DNA from: Piscicola geometra
Taxonomy: Eukaryota; Annelida; Clitellata; Hirudinida; Piscicolidae
Length of the DNA: 64,000 nt
Direction of reading: 5' to 3'
Assembly (NCBI GenBank): GCA_943735955.1
Contig: OX030957.1
Coordinates: 7,611,757 to 7,675,756, forward strand
The stretch's first letter is position 1; each line of letters starts with the position of its first letter. A program made the position numbers and the translations under genes. Positions 1 through 14,100 of this stretch are shown here, piece after piece. The notes beneath the pieces were generated by a model. That model was given only the letters and a program-made list of their open reading frames with translations, was not told where the DNA came from and ran no database searches.

Positions 1-68
1 ATATTGATTTATTTATTTATTGCGTATTCAAGAATATAAACATTCGAAAAAGTAGTTTTTGAAATATA

Positions 69-2172
69 TCAATGAAACCAACTCGCTATTTTGTAAGTTA
101 GAATGAAGCCATCATAATTCGAAAGGCTTTGTTCAGTCATGTAATAGGAGAGAAGGAGCTCATTTGTATGACTGATTATCTCTCTTGTTAAGAGCTGGCC
201 ACAATGCTTTGAAGGGTTCAAACTGTTTTTCTGTGAAAATTGTATATAAATAAAATAGACGCAAACAAAATATTAAAGTTTAAAAAATGAAGACGCCAAA
301 ATTTTGAGATCCAAATAAGAGAAAAACAAAAAATGAGAACTTCAGATATTTGTAAGTATCCATCAGCACAAGATTGAGGGAAATTGAAATGAGTTAGGTC
401 TATTTGTATATGATTGTTTTCATTCGCCTCTATTTTCCATTGACACCTTTCAAAAAAAGTAATGGAAGTTATATTTTGCAATATATTAATAATTCGAAAG
501 AAACAGTTGAAAATTTGTTTAAAATAATATAAAAAGCATAAATTTATTTAAATATGTTATTTTTTGAAAATTCAATGTAAAAATCTTTTTTTTAAATGCA
601 AAGAAATTATTAATTGACTTTTTTTATAAAAGAAGAGTTATTGATGTTGGTGAAGTTATGTGAGGTGAGTAGATGAAGATAAACATGACAATTTATAAGA
701 AGGAAATGGGATAATATTGACAAAATTTGGAAATGAATCAATGAAATTACCTAATGTAACTTAGTTGAGGAAAACTTAATCCCGAGGAAGACAAATTTTT
801 TATTTCACCACTGTTGATCCTTAAAACGCCACCGCATTGCCCTGAGGTTTAAAAATCATGATCTTAATAAGGTCTTGTAGTTTTGTTCATTGAAAATCTT
901 ATTATTTGAATATCAAAAGTTATTTTACCTTTATTTAAATGTTATTAATGATGCAAAAAAATATAAAAAATAAATATGGTTATTTGGAAGCTAAAATTTA
1001 AAATCCTGACTTGGCATTTTCCAATATTTAACTTTCATGTTACCGCCGTCCCCGATTTCATCAGATACGAATTTAACTTTCATTTGATGGCTGCCTGAAC
1101 GGAATGTGTAATTGCTATCATTTCGGCACAACTTTTGAGTTGCCTTCGTTGCATAAATATTATCATATATCTGTAAAGTAAAATAGTATTTTAAATTAGC
1201 TAGAAATTAAATATATTGCGTATTATACTAATTAAGATTAATTTATTGAAAAATATAAATAATTATTTAACCAGTATACCTCTAAATAATCGCCACACGA
1301 GTGTGTAGAATTGGGAAAAGATAGCATTTCCCATTTGAGTTCATAGATGTAAGCTGGTAAAGTATTGAACTGCCATTCACATATAAGATTGGGTTCATAA
1401 TGATTGTTAAAGTCAGCGTGGTAAGATTGAAGTTCTCCACTCTCGAGGTCGTTTATCACTCCACCGCAAACTGAAAGTTTGAAAATTCAAAATTATCCAT
1501 TTTATGTTTTATACAACAATATTTGTTACTAAATTATATGAATTTGCTAGTTAAAACTCTTTTTTGAATGTAAAAATTCTCCTAATTCACTCACAGTATG
1601 TGGCTTGGTATTGGAATTGAAACTCTCCATCATGTAAATTTCCTTGCTGATTTAAGTATCTTATTTTCACTCTATTGGAAGTCGAATCAAATGAATCAAT
1701 TGTCAGTGAGTTTTCACAAATTCTTTTTATTAAAACTTGGGAATTATTTTGTAGGATATCTGTGAAAGTAATTGACCGCATGCTGCAATGTGCCACAAAA
1801 AACCCTTTTTTAAATCTGAAATGGAAAAAATTAAACTGGTATGATAACGGAATTTCCAGTTATCCATTTTTATAAGAGAAGAAAATTTAGTTAAGTTAAA
1901 TAGAAATATGTAATGAAAAAATGGAAGAGGCGGGGTTAAGTATGCAATTCAAGCATATTAGGATCCTTCAAGTCTTCATTTAATTCAAATACTTAAACAC
2001 AGTGATAGCCAAAAATTATGAATTTGCAAACAAAAAGTCACTAACATGAATCGAATGATCATTTTTTCGTTGTTTAGGCTGATGTACCATGTGCATTTAA
2101 TTTCTTGAGTTGTAGAGTAAAAGTGAGGGGAACTGATTACACCGTATTCATCAGTTAAGGTCAAGTTACAAT
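69..2172 (-). CDS. Cubn: Cubilin exons 64-70: CUB domains 23-25 and C-terminus
   Basis: Exons: CUB23 2046-2172, 1595-1815; CUB24 1280-1470, 1011-1170; CUB25 751-841, 341-446, 69-230. CUB24 ends MKVKYWKMP. If exon 67 is not spliced, the frame runs to a TAG at 991 (seven further residues). If the weak donor GTCAGG at 1010-1005 is used, the frame joins in phase to [13 protein letters not shown], a typical CUB-CUB linker, and a full CUB25 follows ([28 protein letters not shown]), ending SWFH and a TGA at 69-71. All three CUB25 junctions keep phase, which would be unlikely for a pseudo-domain. AATAAA signals follow both possible stops (930-935, and 8-21), so alternative 3' ends are plausible. Confidence 0.75.
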
Positions 2173-5100
2173 CTGGAATGGTTGAAATCGGATTTGGCAC
2201 CCAAAATATTTCATTAAAAACTACCTCTTAGTGACTCTTTAAACACATTTTTAATCAGATTCTTGAGCTGGATTTAGTTTTTCATTTATCGTTTCAAAAT
2301 CATAGAAATAGAATGAATATTCGAATTGAATAGTTAAATTCCTTTTGCCTATTGTGTAGTTTAAAGTGAATCTTTTATTGTTACTGTCTAAAATATATGA
2401 ACCTTTCATACCTAATTCGCGGTAGTCTATTGAGTAGGCGATTTGTCGTTGTATGTTTCTATGTGGAACAATCTTCACATAGGCTGGTGCTCGAACTACA
2501 TAGCTTTGTCTTCTGAAATAATCCCGGCACACTTTGAACACCTGACTGCTGTCACTGAGTGAACCAATCTCCACGTAGTTGAAAAGGCAAGTCCTGCGAG
2601 ATCCTGCTTACCAAAACATTGATATCATTATAGCTTGTCTTATTTTTGAAAATTTTTAAAGTAAAAAGTCTAGTTTAAATTAGCTAGTTCTTTTAATTGC
2701 GATGAATAAAAATATGTGTTTTGTTATTAACTGAAGGTATTAACCATTTTTTCTTAAATCATGCTTCATTCAAATCTAATAAAGTTTATTCAAGGAAACT
2801 CACTGTAGTAATCTGGGTAGTCTGAAAATTATGCATATTAAATTGATTTTTTTAAGTAGTAGAAGGAAGGTGTGCACAGTCGATCAGTATACACAGTCGA
2901 TCATAGCGTTTTATATCGAACCAATTATTTTTTTTTAAATGTGATGTGTCAAGTGGACGACAATATAGGTCACCTCATTATTTATAGTAATTTTGACTTA
3001 AATTTTTTCGGATAAAAAAATAGGGCTATTTATCAATTTCATCGGCTAAAAAGTAAATTTTTTTCATCATCTAACCAAACAAGCTGTGCATAAAGTATTT
3101 ACTATTGAATACCTGTTTTGCGTTATTGATATATTATTCTATGCTTTATCGTGTGTATCTATTATATTTCGTGTTCGGAAATAATCATGAAAGTTATAGC
3201 CAGTATACCAATCATATGCATAGGCTTACACAGTCGATCATCATATTCCCGTACACAGTCGATTATCATATTTCCGTACACAGTCTTTCATTGATAGTTT
3301 TTTTTAGCAAATACATTCTTCAATTGCATTCCATAATCTTTTAAATTATATTAAAATAATTTTTTAAAGCTTTTTGCAAGGAGGTCGAAAAAAGCAAAAA
3401 CAAGAGGTTTGACTGATTCTTCTATTAGAAATTTATACTTAATTTGATGGTAGGCAAACTCAAAATTGCTGGACTTGCGGTAATGATTGAAGGTGTACCT
3501 ATATGTGACCGACTATTTACATCGGCCGTACACAGTCGATCATTTTCGATAGTCTACTTTGAACTCCATTTGACTCAAAACTATTAGATTAATGAATTAA
3601 GTATAAAACGAAGTCTTAATGATAGGTGTATAAAAAAATATGCAAGAAATTTTTTATCATTTTTTTTAAAGTTATGCACTGTGTACAATGTACCTCTTCC
3701 CCTTATAGTCAATACAATATAGACCAGTGGTTCTTAAACTTTTTGAAGCAATATCTTTATAAAATTCTAAATTAATGTAGGAATATTCATAACTGATGAA
3801 ACGTGGATCGTCTTCATCAATAATTATTCTCTAACCATATTCAAAGGACCCTTTAAATGATTTTTCTGGAACAGTTAGCAATGCCTTGTTCATTCTCAAA
3901 AATGTTTTCATTTTCTATTGTTTCTGAAAATGCTGAAAATATTAATTTTTTTCCCATGTTGGTCAGCAACTTAACAATTTTCTGCTGAAATGCACAGATG
4001 CATGAGACGGGACAAACTGGTACTCTTTCTTTGCACTGGCAGATTCAATTCCATAAGAATACCGAAAAGATCTGAAATTTATGCGACAAGATAGATATTA
4101 TAGAAACTGAAATCATCAACCAGAGCAGGTTTTCGTGGCTTTCCATAAGCTTCAATTTTTTTAGAGCACTCATAGACTAGTGAAGAATTCTCCACGAGAA
4201 AGCCATCTGAATTTTTAAATGTAAAATCAAAGTTATTTGTTTCGCACCTATATCGTCACACAGTGCTTAAGTAAACGCGTTTTCAATGCACTTTCTCGGA
4301 TAAAGTTTTATACTGTTACAAAACTATAAATCAAATCGTGGAGTTTTATTTTTTGCTACTAGCATCTCTTGGTGAATAAAGTAATGAGCTACAACTTGTA
4401 TTTGAGAGCTACAACTTGTATTTTAGCAGTATCTCCTAAGTGTTTACCCGTCATGGCTGCTGCAACATCTGTGCATACACCAACAATTCTTTCAAATCAA
4501 AGTTCTTCGCAATGAAATAATCATTCAGAACCTTTAAAACTTCAGAACTTGTTTGCTGAGAAAACTCCAAACAAAACATCTCATCTTTAATAATTTCACT
4601 ATTAGCTAAAAATCGATTTTAACCAAAAGAGTAGATCTGTTGGAAAAATTTCTGGATTCGTCAAGCTGAATGGCAAAACACTTGAGAGTTTTTTAATAAG
4701 CTTCTTTTTTAATTTTTGAGCCATTTCATCAATTCTTTTAGCAAACAATTAATAAATGAAAATTATAATTGTGTAAAAAAATGTTTTTCATACAATAAAT
4801 TTCGCGGCCTTTTGAACAGAGCTTTACGGCCCACCACTTAAGAAACCGAAAAGTCTATACTGCGGCGCACAATTATATTTTTAGAATTTTTTTTAAACTT
4901 TCGAAATATAACTATATTTATTTGAATAGCAAATAATACATTTTAGAAATAGCTAACCATGTTCAGGACCATACCATGGTCGCACTGTGAAAAGAGATTA
5001 AAATAATGATATCTTTATTACAAATACAAATAAAAGCTATAAAATATTTAATTTTTCTATTTTTGATACTTTTTAAATGTATGAATTTTAATATTATAAT

Positions 5101-8100
5101 GTTCAAAGTATGATATTTCAAACAATTTAAAACGAAATTGATAAATTTTAAAGTTGATAGATGTCTTGCTTCGAATTCATTATTGGTCAAATAAGAGAAA
5201 TATTCTATTTATTCATTTTTTGAAGACTTACTTTTGTACATATGTTTACTAGATTTTGAGTTTTCTTAATGTAGAGTTTATGATAGAAATATATTTTATA
5301 AATCACTCAAGATTTAACCTGATCTTCCTAAGCGAACAAAATAGCGGAGAGGGCCTGTATGTTACAAATGTTACAAGCTTAATAATTTTTTAGTGAAAAA
5401 ATATAATTAATTATTTTTTGAAATTATAAATGCTTTATAACATAAAATTTAAAGATTCAAATGTTTAACCAAATTTCATAGAGAACGTGATGTTGAGATT
5501 GCTGGGTAGATTGATAAAGTGAGTGCAAGTAGTATTGGATTGGTATGGATCGGGGTAGTTCTCTGACGTGAACTTATCTTCGTAGTTGGTGAAGTTCATT
5601 CCACAAACTGAAAATAAGTTATAGATAAGTTTTAAAATGAATTTTCTACTTATACGATTATTTTCTTTTGATTAAAAGAATTTAGTAAAAAATGAATTCA
5701 AAATAGTTAATGACCAGAATCTGTAACATCCATAATTTAAAAAAAACCATAATTAGGAAAAAATCGTTTCTTGGGCCCTTACTGGGACATATTTTGTAAA
5801 CCGCTTTTTAAAAACTTGAATGTCTATGGCGGCTAAAAAGAATTCGGTGGAATAATACTTTTTTTGTAGCCATTCAAAAAAAAGTTATTTGAGAATGTCC
5901 GAACATGTTGGTATTTGATTTATTTTTTTTATATTAGTTTTATTAAATATGAAGGATCATTTTAGCTTGTTTTTCACACAGTGGACGAAACATATCTCTT
6001 TTCAGTTATTTTATCAAGCAACAGATTTTATATGTTTAAAATCGTTTTATTTAAAATATTCACTAAAATGAAATTTTGAAGCTTTTGAAAGGTTTTGAAA
6101 ATTCATTTTTTTACATTTTATTTTACGTGAATAAAATAATTATTTTGAATGTTTTAATTTAATAGTTTAAAAAATTATATAAAAAATACGTTTACCAGAT
6201 TTGTACTCGAGTCCGAAACCATAACCAGAATTCATAAGTTTGATATCCAATTCGTTTGCCGGAGTAGTTAAGTTGCTCGTTTGTTGTCCAAGACAATAAG
6301 TACTCATGTTGGAAGGGGGTGAAATTACCTGTTAGGAAGGTAAAATTCAAATAAATTTTTATTAAATAGTTTATTATTTAAATTTTCAACATCTTTCTTA
6401 TTTATTATTTCAAAACGATTCATAAAACTGTTTTTTAATTTATAATTAAAACATTAATGACGTACTTGGAGTGGATGATCGCAATGTATGTTGAATGGTT
6501 GTTTCAGGTCAAAGATGAAGTGGTTGCCTTTAGGAGCTCTTATGTGCCAGATGCATGAGGAAAGATTTGATGTCTCCGGATTAGGCCAGTTAAGAGAATG
6601 AACTGTTCCTTCTTTTTCATAATGCCAACCTCCACACCCTGAGGTAACATGTGATAAATTTTTATAAAAAGACATTTTATTTTTGTTGGAATAGCATCTA
6701 GGTTATGCTCATAAAAATAAGCTTGTTTATCCTATTTGAATTTTCAAAAAAATGAATAAATGAAAGTGAATAAATAAAAAATAAATTAGTATTTATTATT
6801 TCTAAACATTTAATGAAAAGCTAATCAAACCTTAACAATTGTGACAAACATTGATAGGATTATCTTATGTCGAAAAATATTTTACATTAGACATAAATTT
6901 TTCAAGTAGTTCTTTTATTTAAAAACATATAAACTTTAATTTTAAACCTTTAGAGACAAATTCAGTTTTAAGCCGAAGTTTCAAATTTCCTGTTACACTT
7001 TTCTTGGAGTATAATCCTACCCTCGCTGTATTTCTATGGGTTCTGAGATCTTTCAAGCAAAAATATGTGAAAAATAATATTTAACATAAAAAAAATAAAG
7101 TGAATTTTTCAAAGAAATCTTACAATTGTAAATAAAAAAATTTGTTATAAAATTTGTTTTACTGTTCTATAGCAAAAAAAGAATAAAGATTAACAAAATG
7201 TAAATAATTTAATCTACCGGAAGGAATGCTTTTACAGTTTTTCCAAATTGTTGGTGAGTCATGCTGATCTCCATTTTTTATTTCGATGTAAATGTCGTCA
7301 CAATTCAGTGCTTCATTCGAGATTCCTTCTTGAATGAACTTGAATTATGTTTTTATTTTTATTTTGCAAGCATCTTCTATTATATAAAAACCTATATTTT
7401 AATATTATATAGTAATCTTAATAGTTATCTATAACAAACCTGTCTAAAACTCTTTAAAAATGAAATCTCAAAAATATAAATTTGATTTTTGTCATTAAAT
7501 GCTTCAATTCAAACGGGGACACATTCAATCAATCAATCAATCAATAATTATTTGTATAGCGCCCTTTACAAAGTGAACAAAAACGCTCAGCCATCACGTT
7601 TTGAACAAATATGACTTCAGACCTCGACGGAAAGCTATGAGTGACTTAGTTGAAGTTAGAGAAGAGGGTCAAGAATTCCATAAAAAAGAACCGCAGTAAA
7701 AAAATAACGTTGAGCAAAAGAGTGTTCAACTGAAAAACGAAAAGAACGTTTAAAGGTCGATGATCTTAGACCAGATTTAGGGGGTTGTTTAATTAGATTT
7801 TAAAAATAAATTAGAGCAGTACAGTTATGAATTTTGAACATATTTAGGCATATTTTAAAAGTCACTCTAGATCTCAAAGGTAACCAATGTAACAAACGAA
7901 GATAAGGAGAAATATGAGAAAATTTAGGAGCACTAGCAACAAGACGAACAACACAGTTAAAGGAGCTAAAGTAGTATCAGGGAGGCTATAGTGAAAAGAG
8001 TTGCTATAATCAATCTTGGAGAGAACTAGAGAAGATACAAGAAGCTGCAAAGTAGGATTGTCAAGAAAAAAAAGCTGTTTAAAACGACGAATGTAGAAAT

Positions 8101-11100
8101 AACAAGATTTAAAGACAGATAGAATTTTAGAAGCTAAAGAAAGATTAGAATCGAAGATAAAATCAAGGCTACGAATATAAGAGGAAGGGTTTAGAGATGA
8201 GGAAGGGGAAGGAAAAACTAAAGAAAGAAGGGATAGTGAAGATTTTGATTTTTTAGTGAAATAGATGGGTTCAAATTTTTCAGGGTCTAATTTGAGAAAC
8301 ATAGATGAAGCCCAAGAAATTATAGATTTAAGACAGAGATTTATTTTATTAACAGCAAGGTCAAGAGAAGAGTCAGTGAAGGATGTATAAATAAAGGAGT
8401 CATCAGCATAAATTTAACTATTTAAGGAAGATGAAGAAATAGTATTAGGTAGTTCCGAGGTGTAGAGAATAAAAAGTAAGGGTCCAAGGATTGAGCCCTG
8501 CGGAACACCATAAGATAAAGAAACAGATGAATCAATAGAATGTTCTCGTTCTGTATCAATGATACATGAGTTCGCTCAGAAAGATATGATTTAAGCCAGA
8601 TACAAATTGTCGTTAACTTGGTTATTCTGTTTAATAATTTTTTCCTATTTATTTTTTTATACTTTAAAATCAGTTTTGAAATTTAAAAAATAATATATAA
8701 ATTTTTCCAATATTTAAATAAATAACTTTTATGACTTCAATTTACATGTTTGTTTTATTTTAAACAATCTTTTTCAAATATATTATATAGTCTAGAGTAT
8801 CTTATACAAGAACTTCTGATTTTTATCAAGCATAACTATTTTGTTCAAAACCCAAAGTAATTTATCACTTTTTGGCTCACTAAATTTTGTAAAATATTTC
8901 AAAACCAACTTTAATGGCGTTGTGTCGAGGTGCAGTGATAAGCCATTGACAGTTCAGTCCTGGGCCAGGAGAAGTTGGGTAATCCTCCATATTTAGGTAA
9001 CCCTCTTTATCAATCAAGCCTCCACATTCTGTTGCGTTATTCCAATTTCAATTATTATTATTATTTTTATCTCAATGTTTCTAATCAATTAAAAAGCATA
9101 GCCGTTATAAAATATCTTGGCTGGGCCCTTTCGTTCCATGTATAGTTTAAATAAAAATCGAACTATTTAAAAGCAAAAAGAAACCGGTGAAAACGTAAGA
9201 GAGGTTCAGGTTATAGTGTGACTCTGAAATTCCCACTCGTACTCGAATAGTAGAAGATGGGCTTGCAACTCCAATGGAAGGGAAAAGATTATTAGAAGAA
9301 AATCTGCCAAGTTTTCTGTTACTTGGATCTTAAATGGAAATTTGTATGAACATTATACATTCGAATACTGAAATGAATTGAACCTCCATTACTTTTATCA
9401 TTTTACTTTATTAAATCTAATCGATTTAAATATAATAATAAAAATACAATAAATAAATCATTAACTAAATTTGTGTACAACAGTAACTTGAAAGATGCCT
9501 TAGTATATATAATAAAACAACTTACATTCGATGAGCTCAATATAATTTTTATTCGTTAAAAACATTTCGTGGCCTAAAAAGAATGTGGTGGTTCTTTGTT
9601 CGGAGTGTGTTGGATAATGGATCTGAAATAGGCATTCGACACTGTTGCTTCCGTCTAAAATATTGCTGGCTATGATTTTTTTTTCTTTGTTATGCCAGCT
9701 ACTGCAATCTGGGAGAATGGTTAATTTGTATGTTTAATTTTTAGTGTCGAGTCAGTTTAAAAATAGAATGTGAATTCAGTTAAAAAAAAGTTTCATATAA
9801 ATAACACGAATTTCAGTTTTTTAAGTGCAAAATGTAAATATTATGGGTTTTATTATTTATATTCGATTTTTTCTATTTTCACACTGACTAACCATCATCC
9901 TCTACGGTGTTGTATTCTAATTTGAATCCTCTGCCATTGTTTTGTCCGTTGACCCAGAACTTGATGCGCATGACGTTGTAACTCGATGAAAAAGTGTGAA
10001 CTTCTGTCTTACAGCTGTTGAACAAAGTGGGAGAATCCTCATACTTTCCATTCACCAACTAGAGGAATAATGGTATTTTAAAGAAATTAATTAATTTTTT
10101 TAGTTTTTCATTATATTTTTTATTTAACTTATTACGCTTTAAAGTATTTTTCAAAATCATTTTATTTTTTAAAATGTAAAGCTTGCTTATAATATTCAGA
10201 ATATTATGTTTCTACAAATTTGTTCTTAAGCTTTTTACATAGACAATTGTTAAATCTGACTTGAAGGAAAACATAAATTATCTAATTAGGAAAGTAAGTT
10301 TTTTTAAATAAATAATGTAATATATTTCATCAATTTTCAAAAATTTGTTAATAATAAATTAAAACAAAAAAAAACTTTAAAACGTAGGAAAAAAGGTTAA
10401 ATTTTTGAAAATTCTCTACAAATAGTTTAAACACTAACAAGAATGTAGCCGAAAGCACAGCTCACGTCTTCGTTCACTTGCATATCGAAATCTACAAAAT
10501 CAACTTTTACTTTTTTGCCAATTTGAGCTGTTATAGTCCATTCACAATAGCGTCTTCTGTTCAATGGTTGTGGGTAGTTTGGAGACTGAATAGTGCCCCG
10601 TGTAAGAGTGTGTTCTTCTCCACAAACTGTAAAGGTTTTGTTAAAATTAGAGTTAAAGAGACGAGATTGTTGTAAAAAACAGCTTAAAAGTTAACCAAAT
10701 ATATACAATAAATATGAAATTTTATTATATAAATATCGTTTATTCTTTATTAATTTAATTTTTGACTTAATTATTGCTCAAACGATTTTATAAAAATGAA
10801 TTAAACATTTTTTTTTACTTGAAAATATTATATGTGAGAGTAACAAAATTCACATTTTACAATATGAATGCATTTTATATTTCATGAGAGCAATTCATAA
10901 AATTGATGACTTAACTTGAGAGCTTGATTGGTAGCTGATCTTGAAACCTTTCGATTCGAGGAGGTTGTCGCTAGTGAATTGAATAACAACTACGTTACCA
11001 GAAGAATGCAGAGGCTCAGGTTTCGAGTTGCACACTTCCGCTAGAAGTGGACCTAGTCCAAGGAAAATAGTTAATACAAGTTATTTTGTTAGTGAAAAAC

Positions 11101-14100
11101 TTGAATAACATATAATTTAAGCAACAAACAAAAACTTTATTTTGATTATTATTTATTCAAAAATTAATTTTCATATATTTAAATATTTATTAAAAATTGA
11201 TTTAAATTTTACATTTGTTTAAAATAAAAAATAAGTTTTCTTTATCAAGAAAATTGAAAAAATACCCGTAGCATTGAAATCCGTGAGAACTAGTTTATCA
11301 TTGCAATCTTGTATGTCCAAGTCTTCAAAGGTTAGAGTTATAAAATGGCTAGAAGGAACCTCGATTATCCACTGACAAGATGTGCTTTCAGGATAGGAGT
11401 TCGGATAGTGGGGTGAAGTAATAGTTCCTTGGGAATTCACAATAGTTCCACCACACAGTCCTGTAGTTTTGAAAATTGTAATTAGTTCAAAGTTTTGTTT
11501 AAACTACAGTTTTAATGAATAAAAAACATTTTTATTTAATATTTTATCGAACATCTTTTTTCTTGAAACATTTAACAAATAGGTATCATAAACAAAATGA
11601 AGTCAAAAATTTTTTACTATTTCAATTTATATTCACAAAAAACTAATTATATTTTAACCTTTTGATACAGTTAGTTTGAAGCCGGTGTCTTCAATCAAAC
11701 TATCAGAAATGAATTTGAAGTACATCGAACTACCTGAATAACAATAAATTATAATAATAACGTTTGTTTATTCAAACTAATAAATTAAAGGTTTTGAAAA
11801 AAATATGAGATTTTTAACATCATGTTTAATAATATTACTCCTCTTACCGCTAGACGTAATGGGACTGGGGCTCTCATTTCCACAGTATCTACCGATTAAA
11901 TGAGCTTCCGAATTGTCTCCGTCCCTAACTTCCAAGTAGTCTCGATTACACATGTTACTGTTGTGAGGTTGAATCGATTTATTGTTTCAAGTTCTTGATA
12001 CTGATATATTAAAAACAAATGCGTTAAAAGTTGTTCAAAAAAAATTATACAAATTTGCAAAAAAATTATTAATAATAGTGATTTTTTAATACTTCAAATT
12101 TTTTATGTTATGTGATTCAAACATAAACTTACTTATCCTTTCGAGCAATTCGAAATAAGGGTTCAAACTTGGCAGTCATTATTTGGTTAAATCCATTACT
12201 GATTATCCAGATACAGTAAGAAGAATTTGGATAGGTATTATTGTAATTAGGAGAATTAATTATATAATCAGGAAATTCGTCAGTTAGCTGAACATCATTG
12301 CCACATTCAGACGTAGATGAAGAGTAATGAGCTTTGAAACCCTTTCCCGCTAGTGAATCACTGTTCGAGATGAATCGAATCACCATCATATTTGACGAAG
12401 AAGTAACGGATTGGGGAGTTCCATGTCCACATGCTTTTTTTAAGAGTACAGTTGTGTCTGCGCCATCGAAAATCTGAATAATTTTTTTTCACATTTAAGT
12501 TTTTTTTTATTTAAAATTTTTTACTATACTTTATGATTTAACTTTATTAAAAAAATTTTCCGTCTTTTTAAAATGAAAACTATAAACTTAAAATATCTGG
12601 CTCACTTCGATGTAGTCATCATTTCCTGGTTCGTTAGGGTTAGAACAAGCAATATCAAAGTCTTTAAAATCCAAAATTATGGCTTTACCCTCTTCGATTT
12701 TGATGTATGACGAACAGTTCATGTTTGGAGCGTAACTTTGGCTGTAGTTTGGAGAAGTCACATAACCACGACTGAGCTCAAAGGATCTGTCACAGGCTAA
12801 ATATGGATTTTTATGCATTTTTAATATTCACTTTATTAACTCGTCTGTTTTATTAATTTATGTGCGGGTGCTTTAATTTTTTGTATATTTCTAAAACTAT
12901 TTGTATATGTCTGAATTATTATAATTTTAAATTATATTTTTCTATGTCTGAATATATTTGAAATATAATTTTCTAGTTAACAGTTTTTTATAGTATATAA
13001 ACAAAAATACTTTTTTATTTTAATAAAAACAAAACACTTATTGTACTTACTAGTTGAAACCAAAAGTTTAAATCCTCGGGAGTTAGTGTCAACATCACTG
13101 GAAAATGACACCTGCGCATCTTGACCATGAACTAAAAAGATTCTTCTAGAATAATCAGAAAGAATTCCGCATAAACTTACTTCAGGGGTGTATCCGTTAA
13201 CTGCAAATTCCAGTAAATTTTAAAGATAATTGATCAAAATAAGTAATATAGTTTAATTTTCTCTTTTTAAAGTGTAAACATTCGTGTTAGTCCATATAGT
13301 AAGATTCAATATTTATATTCGGTGGTAAGTAAAATTAGGCATTCAGTAAAGAATATTACATTTTTCCTTCAAAACTACAAAAGAATTGTAAAGCAAAATA
13401 AATTGTATTGATGTTAAAGTAGAAGTCTACAGTGTAATTGAAATCAATTGCTATCAGTTTCTTCAAAAAAATAATAAATATAATAAAACCAATCATAACT
13501 GATTTACCGTCAGTTATCCTCAGACTATCAAAAAAGCAGGAACGAGTTTTTTCAATATCAATGTCCAATAAGGTGAACTTTAGAAAACCGCTAAGAGATT
13601 TCACCTTCCAGATACAATTAAGGTTATTAGCGTAAAAAGTTGGATAGGAAGGAGACGTAATTTGGAATTCTGTTTGGGCGTCTAGAACTATTTCTCCACC
13701 GCAAAGAGGCGGGGTGTATTCTAGATAAGTGAATGTTTTAATGTTACGAAAAAATATGAATAAAACATGTTACTATAAAATGTTCATTAAAATGTAATAT
13801 AGGTTCCTTAAAAAAAGATTATGAGGAAATTATGAAGAAACGAAGTTACCAGTACCTATGTTGTGGATTGATTTGTCGATAACTTCGTCTGCTTTCCAAG
13901 TGAGTCTAAAACCATTTTTTACTCTAGACTGGTCACTTACAAAATGAATCTTGACCTTGTAATCAGTTTTTTATACATTAGGTTTTAATTCAATAAAAAA
14001 AGATTTTTTAAACGAAAAAGATATTTAAAGATATTTGTTGTTGTTAATGAATATTTTTTACAGGAGTGCCGGTGGTTATAATGGGAGAAGGTAGATTTGT

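Noticed and set aside
2251..2574. Minus-strand open frame of 107 codons read as one exon ending at 2251
   Set aside because: A CUB half-domain ends at the donor GAATTAG|GTATGA (exon start 2412), which joins in phase to the next CUB exon; the rest is intron read-through.
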